Origin: Oscillospiraceae bacterium
Lineage (GTDB): Bacteria > Bacillota > Clostridia > Oscillospirales > QAMX01
Direction: 5' to 3'
Length of the DNA stretch: 64,000 nt
Assembly: GCA_015067675.1 (NCBI GenBank)
Contig: SVMB01000006.1
Location: 1-64,000 of the forward strand
In this document: piece by piece, positions 9,686-18,433 of the stretch
How positions within the stretch are numbered: position 1 is the stretch's first letter
How the letters are laid out: each line of letters opens with the position of its first letter
The notes under the pieces: model-generated
Told to the model about the DNA's origin: nothing
What the model saw: only the letters and a program-made list of their open reading frames with translations
Databases searched by the model: none
Made by a program: the position numbers and the translations under genes

Positions 9686-11059
9686 TCAGCGCAGATTGGT
9701 AATCGGACGGGGCTGGACATCACCGGGAATCGGGCAGACATAGGGCGGCTGCTCCTCGCGGTGCACGCGCCACATCTCCTCGATGAGTTCGGGATGGTCA
9801 ATCAGATCCAGAGCGGTTCCGGTCATCACCTTAGCCGCGGCAATCATGCCCTTATGGGCATAGGAAGTCTTGCCGCAGGTATTGGTCTGCCAGCTATGAC
9901 CGGGTGTGCCGATGGGCTTGGTGGACATATAGACATAGCCCGTCGGACAGATCTTACTGACGTCACCGATATCGGTGGAGCCGCCGCCGGTGGAGGCTGC
10001 CTCCGCAAGAGGCGAAATATCCTCGTTATAGGGCTCTCCGTCCTCGTCGGTATAGCTCTTTCTCAGCTCACGACCGAAAGCTTTTTCCTCTTCAGTGGCT
10101 TTGACGCCGCCGACCAGCTCCAGATTGAGCTGCACAAGCCGGTTCATCGGCCAGTTATTGACCAGATCCGAGCACGCCTTGATGAAATCGATCTCCACGC
10201 GGGTACCGGTCATAAGAGCCGCACCCTTTGCAATATCATTTACACGCTCATAGAGCTCCGGCAGCTCTTCCACATGGGCCATACGCATCAGGTAAAGCAC
10301 AGAGGCGTATGCCTGCACCACGTTGGGCGAATAGCCGCCGGTATCGGTGATGGCGTAATGAATGCGGGCCGTAGACGGGATATGCTCACGCAGATACTGC
10401 ACGCCGGTATTCATCAGCTCCACTGCATCCAGCGCCGAACGTCCGCGGAAGGGATCACCTGCCGCATGGGCAGCCTTGCCGTAGAAACGATAAAGCACCT
10501 GATAATTGGCCAGCGATTCTTCGGTAGATACGCGGCATCCCGCGCTGGGATGCCATGCAAGCGCTGCATCCAGGCTGTCAAACAAACCTTCACGGGCCAT
10601 GAACGTCTTTCCGGAGCCGCCTTCCTCGGCAGGGCAGCCGAAGTAAATCAGCGTACCGGAGCGTCTGCCCTCGATCATGGCACGGCGGGTGGCAACAGCC
10701 GCTGCCAGAGAACCTGCGCCCAGCAGATTATGGCCGCAGCCGTGACCGGGAGCACCGGCCTGTATCGGATTATGCTGTGTCTCGCCGCCGACCTGAGAAA
10801 GGCCTGACAGGGCGTCGTACTCTCCCAGGAAGCCGATCACAGGCTTGCCGGAACCCCACGTCGCTGTGAATGCAGTCGAAATACCGGCAACGCCGCGCTC
10901 TACGGTAAAGCCTTCCGCTTCCAGTGCGGCAGCCAGCACCTCGGCAGATTTATCTTCATGAAATGCCGTCTCGGCATATTCCCAGACCTGGTCGCTCAGA
11001 GCGGCAAAGTCAGCAAGACGACCGTCAAGATAGGCAAAACAACGTTCTTTCTCAGTCAC
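9686..11059 (-). CDS. M20-family amidohydrolase, AbgB (p-aminobenzoyl-glutamate hydrolase) type
   Basis: Cytoplasmic dinuclear metal amidohydrolase. The metal-binding 'GAPGHGCGHNLLGAG' and 'GCPAEEGGSGK' stretches are clear, and a dimerisation-type domain follows ('YRFYGKAAHAAGDPFRGRSA'). The 457-residue length and the 'STGGGSTDIGDVS' and 'PIGTPGHSW' segments resemble AbgB rather than hippurate hydrolases. The ORF track starts at 11191; I choose GTG 11059, preceded by AGGAGG and a promoter at 11090-11118. It forms a two-gene operon with the downstream Gfo/Idh gene. The natural substrate is unknown; no abgA or abgT is adjacent. Confidence 0.87.
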   Translation of the reverse strand: MTEKERCFAYLDGRLADFAALSDQVWEYAETAFHEDKSAEVLAAALEAEGFTVERGVAGISTAFTATWGSGKPVIGFLGEYDALSGLSQVGGETQHNPIQAGAPGHGCGHNLLGAGSLAAAVATRRAMIEGRRSGTLIYFGCPAEEGGSGKTFMAREGLFDSLDAALAWHPSAGCRVSTEESLANYQVLYRFYGKAAHAAGDPFRGRSALDAVELMNTGVQYLREHIPSTARIHYAITDTGGYSPNVVQAYASVLYLMRMAHVEELPELYERVNDIAKGAALMTGTRVEIDFIKACSDLVNNWPMNRLVQLNLELVGGVKATEEEKAFGRELRKSYTDEDGEPYNEDISPLAEAASTGGGSTDIGDVSKICPTGYVYMSTKPIGTPGHSWQTNTCGKTSYAHKGMIAAAKVMTGTALDLIDHPELIEEMWRVHREEQPPYVCPIPGDVQPRPITNLR

Positions 11060-11089
11060 GCACTTTAAACCTCCTGTCTGTATAGAACC

Positions 11090-11118
11090 ATTAAACCACA
11101 GCCGGGCCATAATTTCAA
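11090..11118 (-). promoter_or_regulatory. Promoter for the M20-Gfo/Idh pair
   Basis: TTGAAA and TTTAAT with 17 bp spacing on the minus strand, 31 bp upstream of the chosen GTG start. Confidence 0.6.
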
Positions 11119-11150
11119 GTACAAATCGGACAGATATTTTCCATTTATGA

Positions 11151-11203
11151 AAAAAGTATACCGTGAAACCGGGGCAAGTCCCCTGCTTCACGGTATACTT
11201 TCA
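11151..11203 (-). terminator. Terminator ending the aromatic operon
   Basis: A 15-bp perfect inverted repeat (AAAGTATACCGTGAA and its complement, 11153-11167 and 11187-11201) encloses a further GGGG/CCCC pairing. It runs into TTTTTCAT on the minus strand, directly after the thioesterase stop codon. Confidence 0.8.
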
Positions 11204-11208
11204 AAACT

Positions 11209-11607
11209 TTATCCGACTTTCCGGAATCCGGAAATACCCACGTTTGCCACCAGCGTTCCCAGCTCATCCTTCACTTCAATGAGGAAAAAACAGGTGCTGC
11301 GGCCTGATTTGACGCATTTTGCCTCGGCAATGAGCTCTTTTCCCTTCGCGCCGCCCAGATAGGTCACGGTACCCGTCTGGGAAACGGTCAGAGGATTGCC
11401 GGTATTGGCAGCCACCGCAAAAGTAAAATCTGCCAGCGTATAGATTGCGCCGCCCATGACGGCGCCCGCCGCGTTCTGATGCTTCTTTTGGATGGTCAGG
11501 CGGCATTTTGCGTAATTGACGTCGGCCTCCTCGATGACAATCCCCGTCGCCTCGGTGGCGAAGAGATCCTCTGCAAAACGCGCTCTCGCCTCTTCCAGAT
11601 AACTCAT
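11209..11607 (-). CDS. PaaI-type hotdog-fold acyl-CoA thioesterase
   Basis: A 132-residue single hotdog domain. 'NAAGAVMGGAIYTLADFTFAVAAN' matches the PaaI/YdiI signature with the catalytic Asp in 'LADF'. The C-terminal strand pairs 'GRSTCFFLIEVKDELGTLVAN' are typical. It is the last gene of the aromatic operon, 12 bp after pheA and just before the terminator. In related bacteria such proteins handle aryl-CoA or hydroxyphenylacetyl-CoA esters, so a link to aromatic metabolism is plausible but inferred. Confidence 0.87.
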   Translation of the reverse strand: MSYLEEARARFAEDLFATEATGIVIEEADVNYAKCRLTIQKKHQNAAGAVMGGAIYTLADFTFAVAANTGNPLTVSQTGTVTYLGGAKGKELIAEAKCVKSGRSTCFFLIEVKDELGTLVANVGISGFRKVG

Positions 11608-11619
11608 TGTTTCCGCTCC

Positions 11620-12777
11620 TTACACCTCGGAGAAGCAGCCCAGGAATGCAAACTGCTCGCTGCCGCTTTCCAGCTCACCCAGCAGACGGATGGCCTCGTC
11701 GGAATAAGCGGAAGCTTCCAGGTCAAAGTAGAACATGAACTCAAAGTCGCGTCCGGCGATGGGACGGCTCTCGAGCTTGACAATATTGAGACCCATAGCG
11801 AAGAACCGGGCGATCATGCGGTACAGCGCACCGGGCTGATGGGGCAGGGTGAACATGATGCTGATGCGATTGGCGCCGGGATAGATGGCCATATCCTTGG
11901 CGATACAGATGAAGCGGGTGAAGTTATTCTCGCTGTTCTGGATATGCTCGGCAACAACCTCCAGGCCGTAGAGCTCGGCGCAGTTGTAGGAAGAGATCGC
12001 CACGATATCCGTACGACCGGACTCGGAGACAAGCTTTGCCGCCACGGCGGTATTTTCACAGACCGTAACCGTAACGTCACCCAGGCTCTTGACAAAGGCG
12101 GAGCACTGACCCAGGCCCTGCTCGTGGGAGATGATCTCACGCACGCCGGAGAGCTTCGTGCCGGGATTACCCAGCAGCGCATGCTGAACGGGCAGCTTCA
12201 CGCTGCGTACAATATGGAAGTTATGCTGACGCATCAGGTCATAGACAGCGTTGACGCTGCCGTGGGAGCTGTTCTCGATGGGCAGAACGCCGTACTGGCA
12301 CAGACCCTTTTCAACCGCGTTGAACACGCCGTCAAAGTTGCGGAAATACATGATATTGGCATAAGGGAAGATCTTTTCGCAGGCTTGCTGAGAGTAGGCA
12401 CCCTCGACGCCCTGACAGGCAACAATACCCTTCTTGGGGAAGATCTTCGGGGTGTTTTCGCGGGCATTGCGGATACGGTCCACCAGAGGCGTGTCCTTAC
12501 CCAGAAGACGGGCCTGGTAGGCACGGCTCAGATCAAAAATGGTATGATAGAGAAGCCGGGTGTACTCATCCATCTCATCGCCGCCCAGAGCACTTGCCTG
12601 ATCGCCCACGCGCTGCAGAATGGCACGCTCGCGAGAGGGCACATAAATCTGCATATTGTGCTCAGCCTTATACTGCGCCACCTGAGCAGACAGCTGCATA
12701 CGCTTGATAAAAAGCTCCGTCACCTGATTGTCGATGACGTCAAGCTGTTCACGAATATTATTGAGATCCAGTTCCAT
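11620..12777 (-). CDS. pheA: Bifunctional chorismate mutase / prephenate dehydratase (P-protein)
   Basis: Converts chorismate to prephenate and then phenylpyruvate, the Phe branch. Residues 1 to about 90 form an AroQ-type chorismate mutase ('LNNIREQLDVIDNQVTELFIKR'). A prephenate dehydratase domain follows ('ACQGVEGAYSQQA', 'PIENSSHGSVNAVYDL'). A C-terminal ACT domain carries the Phe-binding 'KLESRP' motif, pointing to feedback inhibition by Phe. The length of 385 is typical. It lies 18 bp after aroC in an operon controlled by a Phe/Tyr-rich leader peptide. Confidence 0.96.
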   Translation of the reverse strand: MELDLNNIREQLDVIDNQVTELFIKRMQLSAQVAQYKAEHNMQIYVPSRERAILQRVGDQASALGGDEMDEYTRLLYHTIFDLSRAYQARLLGKDTPLVDRIRNARENTPKIFPKKGIVACQGVEGAYSQQACEKIFPYANIMYFRNFDGVFNAVEKGLCQYGVLPIENSSHGSVNAVYDLMRQHNFHIVRSVKLPVQHALLGNPGTKLSGVREIISHEQGLGQCSAFVKSLGDVTVTVCENTAVAAKLVSESGRTDIVAISSYNCAELYGLEVVAEHIQNSENNFTRFICIAKDMAIYPGANRISIMFTLPHQPGALYRMIARFFAMGLNIVKLESRPIAGRDFEFMFYFDLEASAYSDEAIRLLGELESGSEQFAFLGCFSEV

Positions 12778-12795
12778 TTTACTCTCTCCTTATTT

Positions 12796-13872
12796 TCAAT
12801 CCAGGATCAAATCCAATATCACTGCCGCGCAGACTGCCTCCGCCACCGGTACGGCGCGGGGCACGATGCACGGATCATGCCGGCCGTGCACGGCGAGGAT
12901 GGCATTCTCACCGCGGGACAGGCTCACGGTATTCTGTTCCTGCGCAATGGAAGGGGTAGGCTTGATGGCAATGCGGGCAATGAGAGGCATACCGCTGGTG
13001 ATGCCGCCGAGAATACCGCCTGCGTGGTTTGTATCGGTGACGATCTGTCCGTTCTCCATCCGGAAGGGATCGTTATTTTCAGAGCCCCGCAGTCCGGCGA
13101 CATCAAAACCTTCGCCAAACTCCACGCCCTTGACCGCCGGAATGCCAAACAGTGCCTGCGCCAGCCGGTTTTCCACGCCGTCGAACATCGGCGCTCCCAG
13201 CCCCGCAGGCAAACCCACGGCGCCGATTTCGATGATGCCGCCCACGGAATCCTTCTGTGCCGCAGCGTCGAGAATCGCCCGCTGCATGGCCTCACCTGCC
13301 GCGTCGTCAATGACGGCAAAGGGCTTGCTGCCGGGGTTTTTCAGCATTTCCGCCGTCAGCCCCACCGGATCAAAGCGGCTGTCGCAGACACCGGCGATGC
13401 GCTCGATATGTGCGCCCACCGTGATGCCGCGGTTTTCAAGAATCTGCAGACAGATGCCGCCGGCGATGCACAGCGGCGCCGTCAGACGACCGGAGAAATG
13501 ACCGCCGCCGCGCATATCAGCCGCACCGCCCCACTTTTTCCAGGCGGTGAAGTCGGCATGAGCGGGCCGGGGCTTATCCAGAAGCTCTGCATAATCCTGC
13601 GAGCGGGTGTTGGTATTGAAAATAATGCCGCAAAGCGGCGCAGCGCAGGTTTTGCCGTCCACAAGACCGGACACGATGCGCACCTCGTCAGGCTCCTTTC
13701 GGGAAGTGGCCGTTTTGGCACGTCCCGGCGCACGGCGCTCCATAAATGCCTGCAGCGCGTCCAGATCGATACGCTCTCCCGCCGGAAGTCCGTCAACAAG
13801 CACGCCGATGGCCTCGCCATGGGATTGTCCGAACACGGAAATACGAATATTACGTCCAAATTCAGACGACAT
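12796..13872 (-). CDS. aroC: Chorismate synthase
   Basis: Makes chorismate from EPSP using reduced FMN. Family signatures are visible: 'GRNIRISVFGQSHGEAIGV' at the N-terminus, 'RRAPGRAKTATSRKEPDEV', 'HADFTAWKKWGG' and 'RGGGHFSGRLTAPL'. The ORF-track start (13959) is too early. ATG 13872 gives 358 residues, overlaps the aroA stop by 11 bp and has GGGAGGAAAG upstream. Translational coupling to aroA is likely. Confidence 0.96.
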   Translation of the reverse strand: MSSEFGRNIRISVFGQSHGEAIGVLVDGLPAGERIDLDALQAFMERRAPGRAKTATSRKEPDEVRIVSGLVDGKTCAAPLCGIIFNTNTRSQDYAELLDKPRPAHADFTAWKKWGGAADMRGGGHFSGRLTAPLCIAGGICLQILENRGITVGAHIERIAGVCDSRFDPVGLTAEMLKNPGSKPFAVIDDAAGEAMQRAILDAAAQKDSVGGIIEIGAVGLPAGLGAPMFDGVENRLAQALFGIPAVKGVEFGEGFDVAGLRGSENNDPFRMENGQIVTDTNHAGGILGGITSGMPLIARIAIKPTPSIAQEQNTVSLSRGENAILAVHGRHDPCIVPRAVPVAEAVCAAVILDLILD

Positions 13873-15121
13873 GAGCCTTTCCTCCCAGCTTTTTAAAATC
13901 ATCGAAGAAATGCGGATAGGATTTTCGTACCGCATGGGCGTCGGAAATCCGGGTTTCACCGTCAGCTCTCAGCGCCGCTGCGGCTGCGGCCATCACCATG
14001 CGGTGATCGTTGAAGCCTTCAACACAGGCTCCGTGCAGCACATCCCTGCCTTCAATTTCCAGCGCGTCGGGGTATTCCGTGACACGCACGCCCATAGCGG
14101 TGAGAATCTGCGTGGCAGCTGCCAGCCGGTCGCACTCTTTCAGTCGGACACGGGCAGCGTTTTCCAATCTGCTCACGCCTTTTGCGCAGGCTGCGACCAC
14201 CGCCAGAATCGGAGCAAGGTCCGGAATCTCTCCCACATCAATCGTCTGCGCGGAAAGCTCTGCCGGGGATACGGTAAAGCGGGTACCGTCCTGTTCCACC
14301 TTCGCACCGAAACGCTCCAGCAGCGTGACAATGGCACGATCCGGCTGCGCGGAATCCATATGCAGGTTCTCCACCGTGACCGGCGCGCACAGCGCACCTA
14401 TCGCCAGCGGAAATGCAGCACCCGACCAGTCACCTTCCACCCGGATGCCCTCAGGCGCGTGATACGTCTGATTGCCGGGGATTCTCCAGCCTGTGTCCGT
14501 TGCCTGCACGGTCACGCCGAAGCGCGCCATCGTGCGCAGGGTCATGTCCACGTAGCCCACTGACTGCAGCGGTGAAGTCAGACAGATCTCGCTGTCGCCG
14601 TCAAGAATGGGCAGGGCAAAGAGCAGGCCGGTCACGTACTGGGAGCTGATGTTGCCGGGCAGACAGAAGCAGCCCGCCGTCAGTTTTCCCGAGATACGCA
14701 GCGGCAGATGATCGCTCGAAAAGATACTATTATGTGCCGTCAGAGCTCCAACCAGCTCCGAAAGCGGCCTTTCCGGCAATTTACCGGAACCGATAAAGTC
14801 CGTCGTGGTTCCCAGCGCCGCCGCCACCGGCAGCATGAAGCGCAGGGTCGAGCCGGATTCGCCGCAGTCGGCAGTGCCGCCGTTTTCCGGCGTCCCGATG
14901 GGCGTTACCTGTATGGAATCCTCCTCCGGGAAGGCAAAGGACGCGCCCAGCGCCTCAAGGCAGCGCAGCGTCGCATCGATATCTGCGTTGCGCGCACCCA
15001 CATGCAGCGTACAGCCGTTATCGGCAAGCGCTGCACAGATGAGCGCCCTGTGGGCGTCCGACTTGGAGGTCGGGGCGGTCAGGATGCCGCCTGCAAAGCC
15101 CGGATGCACAATTGCTTCCAT
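13862..15121 (-). CDS. aroA: 3-phosphoshikimate 1-carboxyvinyltransferase (EPSP synthase)
   Basis: Transfers enolpyruvyl from PEP to shikimate 3-phosphate. The N-terminal 'TAPTSKSDAHRALICAAL' contains the conserved Lys-Ser pair; 'GESGSTLRFMLPVAAAL' and 'DHRMVMAAAAAALRA' are further signatures. 419 residues is normal. The loop corresponding to the glyphosate-contact region reads 'CGESGSTLRFMLP'; I cannot assign class I or II confidently. It starts immediately after the aroB stop, with GGAGG 8 bases before the ATG. Confidence 0.96.
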   Translation of the reverse strand: MEAIVHPGFAGGILTAPTSKSDAHRALICAALADNGCTLHVGARNADIDATLRCLEALGASFAFPEEDSIQVTPIGTPENGGTADCGESGSTLRFMLPVAAALGTTTDFIGSGKLPERPLSELVGALTAHNSIFSSDHLPLRISGKLTAGCFCLPGNISSQYVTGLLFALPILDGDSEICLTSPLQSVGYVDMTLRTMARFGVTVQATDTGWRIPGNQTYHAPEGIRVEGDWSGAAFPLAIGALCAPVTVENLHMDSAQPDRAIVTLLERFGAKVEQDGTRFTVSPAELSAQTIDVGEIPDLAPILAVVAACAKGVSRLENAARVRLKECDRLAAATQILTAMGVRVTEYPDALEIEGRDVLHGACVEGFNDHRMVMAAAAAALRADGETRISDAHAVRKSYPHFFDDFKKLGGKAHVV

Positions 15122-16186
15122 TTATGCTTCCTCCCCGTCGCGAATCCAGCTTTCAAGCTCCTCCACGGGGATCGTGTGGAGTGTACATGCGCCGATCTTT
15201 TCAGGCAGCACCAGCGTAATCCTGCCGCCGCGGCGCTTTTTATCAGAGAGTGCTGCATCGGTCAGCTCCCTGACCGTACAATTGACGCTGACCGGCAGAT
15301 TGTTGGCCGTCAGAACCTTTCGCAGCGTATCGGCAACGCCTGCCTCACAGATGCCGTGTTTCTCGGCAGCCCGGGAGGCCATCACCATGCCCACCGCCAC
15401 CGCATGACCGTGAGTCAGGGCGTGATGAGTGCTCTTTTCGATGGCGTGACCAAAGGTATGACCGAGATTCAAAAGCTGACGCAGGCCGGATTCCCGCTCG
15501 TCGGCGGCGACAATGCGCGCCTTGAACTTCACGCACTGAGCCACAATCGATGCAATCCGCTCCCGGCAGTCCGGCTTTTCAAATTCCGCAAACAATGCCG
15601 GATCATCAATGATACCGGCCTTGATGGCCTCGGCAAGACCATCGGCAAACCGATCCTCATCCAGTGTCGCAAAGCAGTCCGTATCACAGATCACCAGCGA
15701 CGGCTGCCAGAAGGCGCCCGCGAGATTCTTTCCCGCGCTCAGGTTTACGCCGGTCTTGCCGCCCACGGAGGAATCCACCGCCGCCAGCAGCGTAGTCGGC
15801 ATCTGTACAAACTCAATGCCGCGCAGATAGCTTGCCGCGGCAAAGCCTGCCATATCGCCGGTGATGCCGCCGCCCAGGGCAACAATGATATCCGAACGGG
15901 TCAGGCGCTCAGCTGCCAGAAATTCCAGCATTCCGGCAAATGTCGCCAGGCTTTTGTTCTCCTCGCCGACTGGGAATGCAAAACGCACCACCCGGAATCC
16001 GGCGGCTTCCAGGCTTGCCGCCGCACGGTTGCCGTACAGCGCATCCACGGTTTCATCGCTGATGAGCGCCGCCGTCGCTGCGCGATCGCCCAGGGTTTCC
16101 CGGATCATGGTACCTGCCTTGTCCAGAAGACCTGCGCCGATGCACACGTCATAAGCTCTGCCCGTCTCCACTTGAATGGTTTCCAT
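15122..16186 (-). CDS. aroB: 3-dehydroquinate synthase
   Basis: NAD- and metal-dependent cyclisation of DAHP to 3-dehydroquinate. The NAD-binding glycine loop 'VALGGGITGDMAGFAAASYLRG' (first residues) and the 'QMPTTLLAAVDSSVGGKTG' signature are present. Zinc ligand regions are 'RQLLNLGHTFGHAIE' and 'LTHGHAVAVGM'. The length of 354 is usual. Its ATG shares one base with the tyrA stop (TGATG), and aroA begins at the next base after its own stop. Confidence 0.96.
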   Translation of the reverse strand: METIQVETGRAYDVCIGAGLLDKAGTMIRETLGDRAATAALISDETVDALYGNRAAASLEAAGFRVVRFAFPVGEENKSLATFAGMLEFLAAERLTRSDIIVALGGGITGDMAGFAAASYLRGIEFVQMPTTLLAAVDSSVGGKTGVNLSAGKNLAGAFWQPSLVICDTDCFATLDEDRFADGLAEAIKAGIIDDPALFAEFEKPDCRERIASIVAQCVKFKARIVAADERESGLRQLLNLGHTFGHAIEKSTHHALTHGHAVAVGMVMASRAAEKHGICEAGVADTLRKVLTANNLPVSVNCTVRELTDAALSDKKRRGGRITLVLPEKIGACTLHTIPVEELESWIRDGEEA

Positions 16187-17031
16187 CAGCGTTTGCCTCC
16201 CTTGTCAACCTCCGCCTTGATGCGGGTACCTTCCTCCAGCAGAGCCCTCAGCGCGTCTTCGTTCCTGGTACGAATGGCGATGGCGTATTCCATCAGCCGT
16301 GCCGCCAGCGCTTCGACTTCCAGTGCCAGAGGCCCGGAATTTGCCAGAAACAGCTCCGTCCACATATTCACATTCATCGTGGCAACACGGGTCATATCCC
16401 GGAAGCTGCCGGCGGAAAAGCCCTGATGACGCAGCGCCGAGGGGCTCTTGACGTAGGCACTGGACAGCACATGGGCAAGCTGGGACGTATAGGCAATCAT
16501 ATGGTCATGTTCATCGGGCGTTGAGATACGGATACCGCCAAAGCCCATGGACATGAACAGTTCACTGGCATCCCGGATTGCGGATTCATCCGTATCGTAC
16601 TCCGGAGTCAGAATCATGGACGCGCCCAGGAAGAGTTCGGCCGAGGTATTGTCAAAGCCCGACTTCTCCTTACCCGCCATCGGGTGACCGCCCAGGAATC
16701 GCCAGCCGTAACGTCTGGCAATCGGACGCACACCGTCGCATACCGGGCGTTTGACGCCTGCACAGTCAACCACCAGCGTACCGGGCATGATCTTTGCGCC
16801 GTTGGCTTCCAGCCAGTCCACCACGTTCTGCGGATAGAGCGCTACCAGGATCACCTGACAGTCGCCGATGTTACTGTCATCCAGCACGCCGTCCATGGCG
16901 TTGATATCCGCGGCCTTCTCCAGGGCAGACGGATCACGGTCGCAGGCAAAAACCGTGTGCTTTGTATTGATTTTCAGCGTTCTCGCCAGAGAACCGCCGA
17001 TGAGTCCCATACCAACGATTCCGATGTTCAT
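16186..17031 (-). CDS. tyrA: Prephenate dehydrogenase
   Basis: Oxidises prephenate to 4-hydroxyphenylpyruvate, the Tyr branch. The dinucleotide fold starts at once ('IGIVGMGLIGGSLARTL'), and 'FLGGHPMAGKEKSGFDN' is the family's substrate-site signature. At 281 residues it has neither a fused chorismate mutase nor a C-terminal ACT domain, so Tyr feedback may act elsewhere, for example through the operon attenuator (inference). It overlaps the DAHP synthase stop by 4 bp (ATGA). Confidence 0.94.
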   Translation of the reverse strand: MNIGIVGMGLIGGSLARTLKINTKHTVFACDRDPSALEKAADINAMDGVLDDSNIGDCQVILVALYPQNVVDWLEANGAKIMPGTLVVDCAGVKRPVCDGVRPIARRYGWRFLGGHPMAGKEKSGFDNTSAELFLGASMILTPEYDTDESAIRDASELFMSMGFGGIRISTPDEHDHMIAYTSQLAHVLSSAYVKSPSALRHQGFSAGSFRDMTRVATMNVNMWTELFLANSGPLALEVEALAARLMEYAIAIRTRNEDALRALLEEGTRIKAEVDKGGKR

Positions 17032-18032
17032 ACCCGCATAGCCTCCAGAATGCGCCCGACATCGCCGGCAACTTCCTTATAAGCGTCCGGCGTCAGGGAC
17101 TGGGGACCGTCGCAGAGCGCGGCGGATGGGTTGTTGTGAACCTCGATGATCAGACCGTCGGCGCCGGCAGCCGCAGCTGCGCGGGACATGGGACGGACAA
17201 ACCGGGCATAGCCCGTGCTGTGGCTGGGGTCGATGACCACCGGCAGGTGGGTCAGTTCCTTGAGCACCGGAATCGCAGACAGATCCAGCGTATTGCGGGT
17301 GTGCGTCTCGAAGGTACGGATGCCGCGCTCGCAGAGGATGATTTCCTCGTTGCCGCCGGCCATGATGTACTCGGCACTCATGAGCAGCTCATCGATGGTG
17401 CTGGACAGGCCGCGCTTGAGCAGGATGGGCTTATTGAGCTTGCCAAGCTCACGCAGCAGGGTGAAATTCTGCATATTGCGGGCGCCGACCTGAATCATAT
17501 CCACTTCTTCAAACAGCGGAAGCTGGGAAAGATCCATAATTTCGGTAACGATGGGCAGTCCCGTGACCTTTTTGGCCTCCAACAGCAGCTCAATGCCGCG
17601 GTTATGCAGGCCCTGGAAAGCATAGGGAGAGGTGCGGGGTTTGAACGCGCCGCCGCGCAGCATCGTGGCGCCCGCCGCCTTCACGCTCTGGGCAACACTG
17701 AGGATCTGCTCCTCGGATTCCACCGAGCAGGGGCCCGCGATCATGGCGAAATTGCCGCCGCCGGCCTTCATGTCGCCCACCTGAATCACCGTCGGATCGG
17801 GATGGAAACGGCGGTTTGCCTTCTTATAAGGTTCCTGAATACGCTTGACCGTATCAACGATATCCAGCGCCTGAATCAGGTCAATATCAATAGCAGAGGT
17901 GTCGCCGACCAGGCCGAGGATGGTCTGAAGCTTGCCTTCCGTGACATGAACATCCAGATTCATACCGCGCAGCCACTGAATCAGCTGTTCTCTCTGAGCC
18001 ATATCCGTATTGGACTTCAATAACACTACCAT
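17028..18032 (-). CDS. aroF: 3-deoxy-7-phosphoheptulonate synthase (type I beta, with N-terminal regulatory domain)
   Basis: First shikimate-pathway enzyme, condensing PEP and erythrose 4-phosphate. The core has '[14 protein letters not shown]', '[17 protein letters not shown]', '[13 protein letters not shown]' and '[10 protein letters not shown]'. About 70 N-terminal residues form a ferredoxin-like (FL/ACT-type) domain ('[20 protein letters not shown]') that in this subclass usually confers allosteric inhibition. The ORF-track start at 18107 lies inside the leader; ATG 18032 with AAGGAA upstream gives 334 residues. It is the first structural gene behind the Phe/Tyr attenuator. Confidence 0.95.
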   Translation of the reverse strand: MVVLLKSNTDMAQREQLIQWLRGMNLDVHVTEGKLQTILGLVGDTSAIDIDLIQALDIVDTVKRIQEPYKKANRRFHPDPTVIQVGDMKAGGGNFAMIAGPCSVESEEQILSVAQSVKAAGATMLRGGAFKPRTSPYAFQGLHNRGIELLLEAKKVTGLPIVTEIMDLSQLPLFEEVDMIQVGARNMQNFTLLRELGKLNKPILLKRGLSSTIDELLMSAEYIMAGGNEEIILCERGIRTFETHTRNTLDLSAIPVLKELTHLPVVIDPSHSTGYARFVRPMSRAAAAAGADGLIIEVHNNPSAALCDGPQSLTPDAYKEVAGDVGRILEAMRV

Positions 18033-18089
18033 AACCGAAAATTCCTTTCTTTTCTTCCGTTCTGCCGTACTGCGGGAAAACTTCAGACG

Positions 18090-18122
18090 AAAAAAGTCCC
18101 GCAGCATTCACTGCGGGACTTT
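18090..18122 (-). terminator. Attenuator terminator of the aromatic operon
   Basis: Stem AAAGTCCCGCAG / CTGCGGGACTTT with a 6-base loop, followed on the minus strand by a T run. It sits between the leader peptide stop (18163) and the DAHP synthase start (18032), where an attenuation terminator belongs. A second CCCGCAG copy just downstream (around 18070-18076) could pair with the 3' arm instead. Confidence 0.85.
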
Positions 18123-18162
18123 GGCAACCTGATAATTCCTTGCAGGTATTTCCTTGATTCCC

Positions 18163-18255
18163 TTACTTTGCAGCGAACGCCGAATAAGCCTTACCGAAGT
18201 AAAAGCCGGTAAAGCTAAAGTAAAAGTATTCGGCTGCAAAGTTCGTGCGGGTCAT
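18163..18255 (-). CDS. Phe/Tyr-rich leader peptide (30 aa) of the aromatic amino acid operon attenuator
   Basis: Too short for the ORF track. ATG 18255 has AGGAG 10 bases upstream and the peptide stops with TAA after 30 codons. Seven Phe and four Tyr are concentrated in 'YFYFSFTGFYF'; there is no Trp. It sits between a good promoter and a Rho-independent terminator, in front of DAHP synthase, tyrA, aroB, aroA, aroC and pheA. The early and late codons are complementary (CTTTGCAG with CTGCAAAG, GCCGAATA with TATTCGGC), giving a long hairpin across the coding region. By analogy with pheA and trp leaders, ribosome stalling at Phe/Tyr codons should favour read-through (inference). Confidence 0.85.
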   Translation of the reverse strand: MTRTNFAAEYFYFSFTGFYFGKAYSAFAAK

Positions 18256-18286
18256 AATCAAGAACACTCCTGTTTTTTCTGATGCC

Positions 18287-18315
18287 AGTATACCACCGGC
18301 TCAACCGATTGTAAA
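18287..18315 (-). promoter_or_regulatory. Promoter of the aromatic operon leader
   Basis: TTTACA and TATACT with exactly 17 bp between them on the minus strand, about 30 bp before the leader peptide start codon. The 118 bp further upstream, to 18433, shows no gene and no clear terminator. Confidence 0.8.
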
Positions 18316-18433
18316 GTGTTTTTTTCCTGTCTTTTTCACTTTTGATGGTTTCCACAAAGCCGTCGGCGAATCAGGAGTGAGAGCTGTATAATTATGCACA
18401 CACTATCCGCGGTGCAAAGAAGTGACTTACAGC

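Noticed and set aside
11479-13896. 805-codon plus-strand ORF opposite pheA and aroC
   Set aside because: It spans two real minus-strand genes and has no domain or ribosome binding site.
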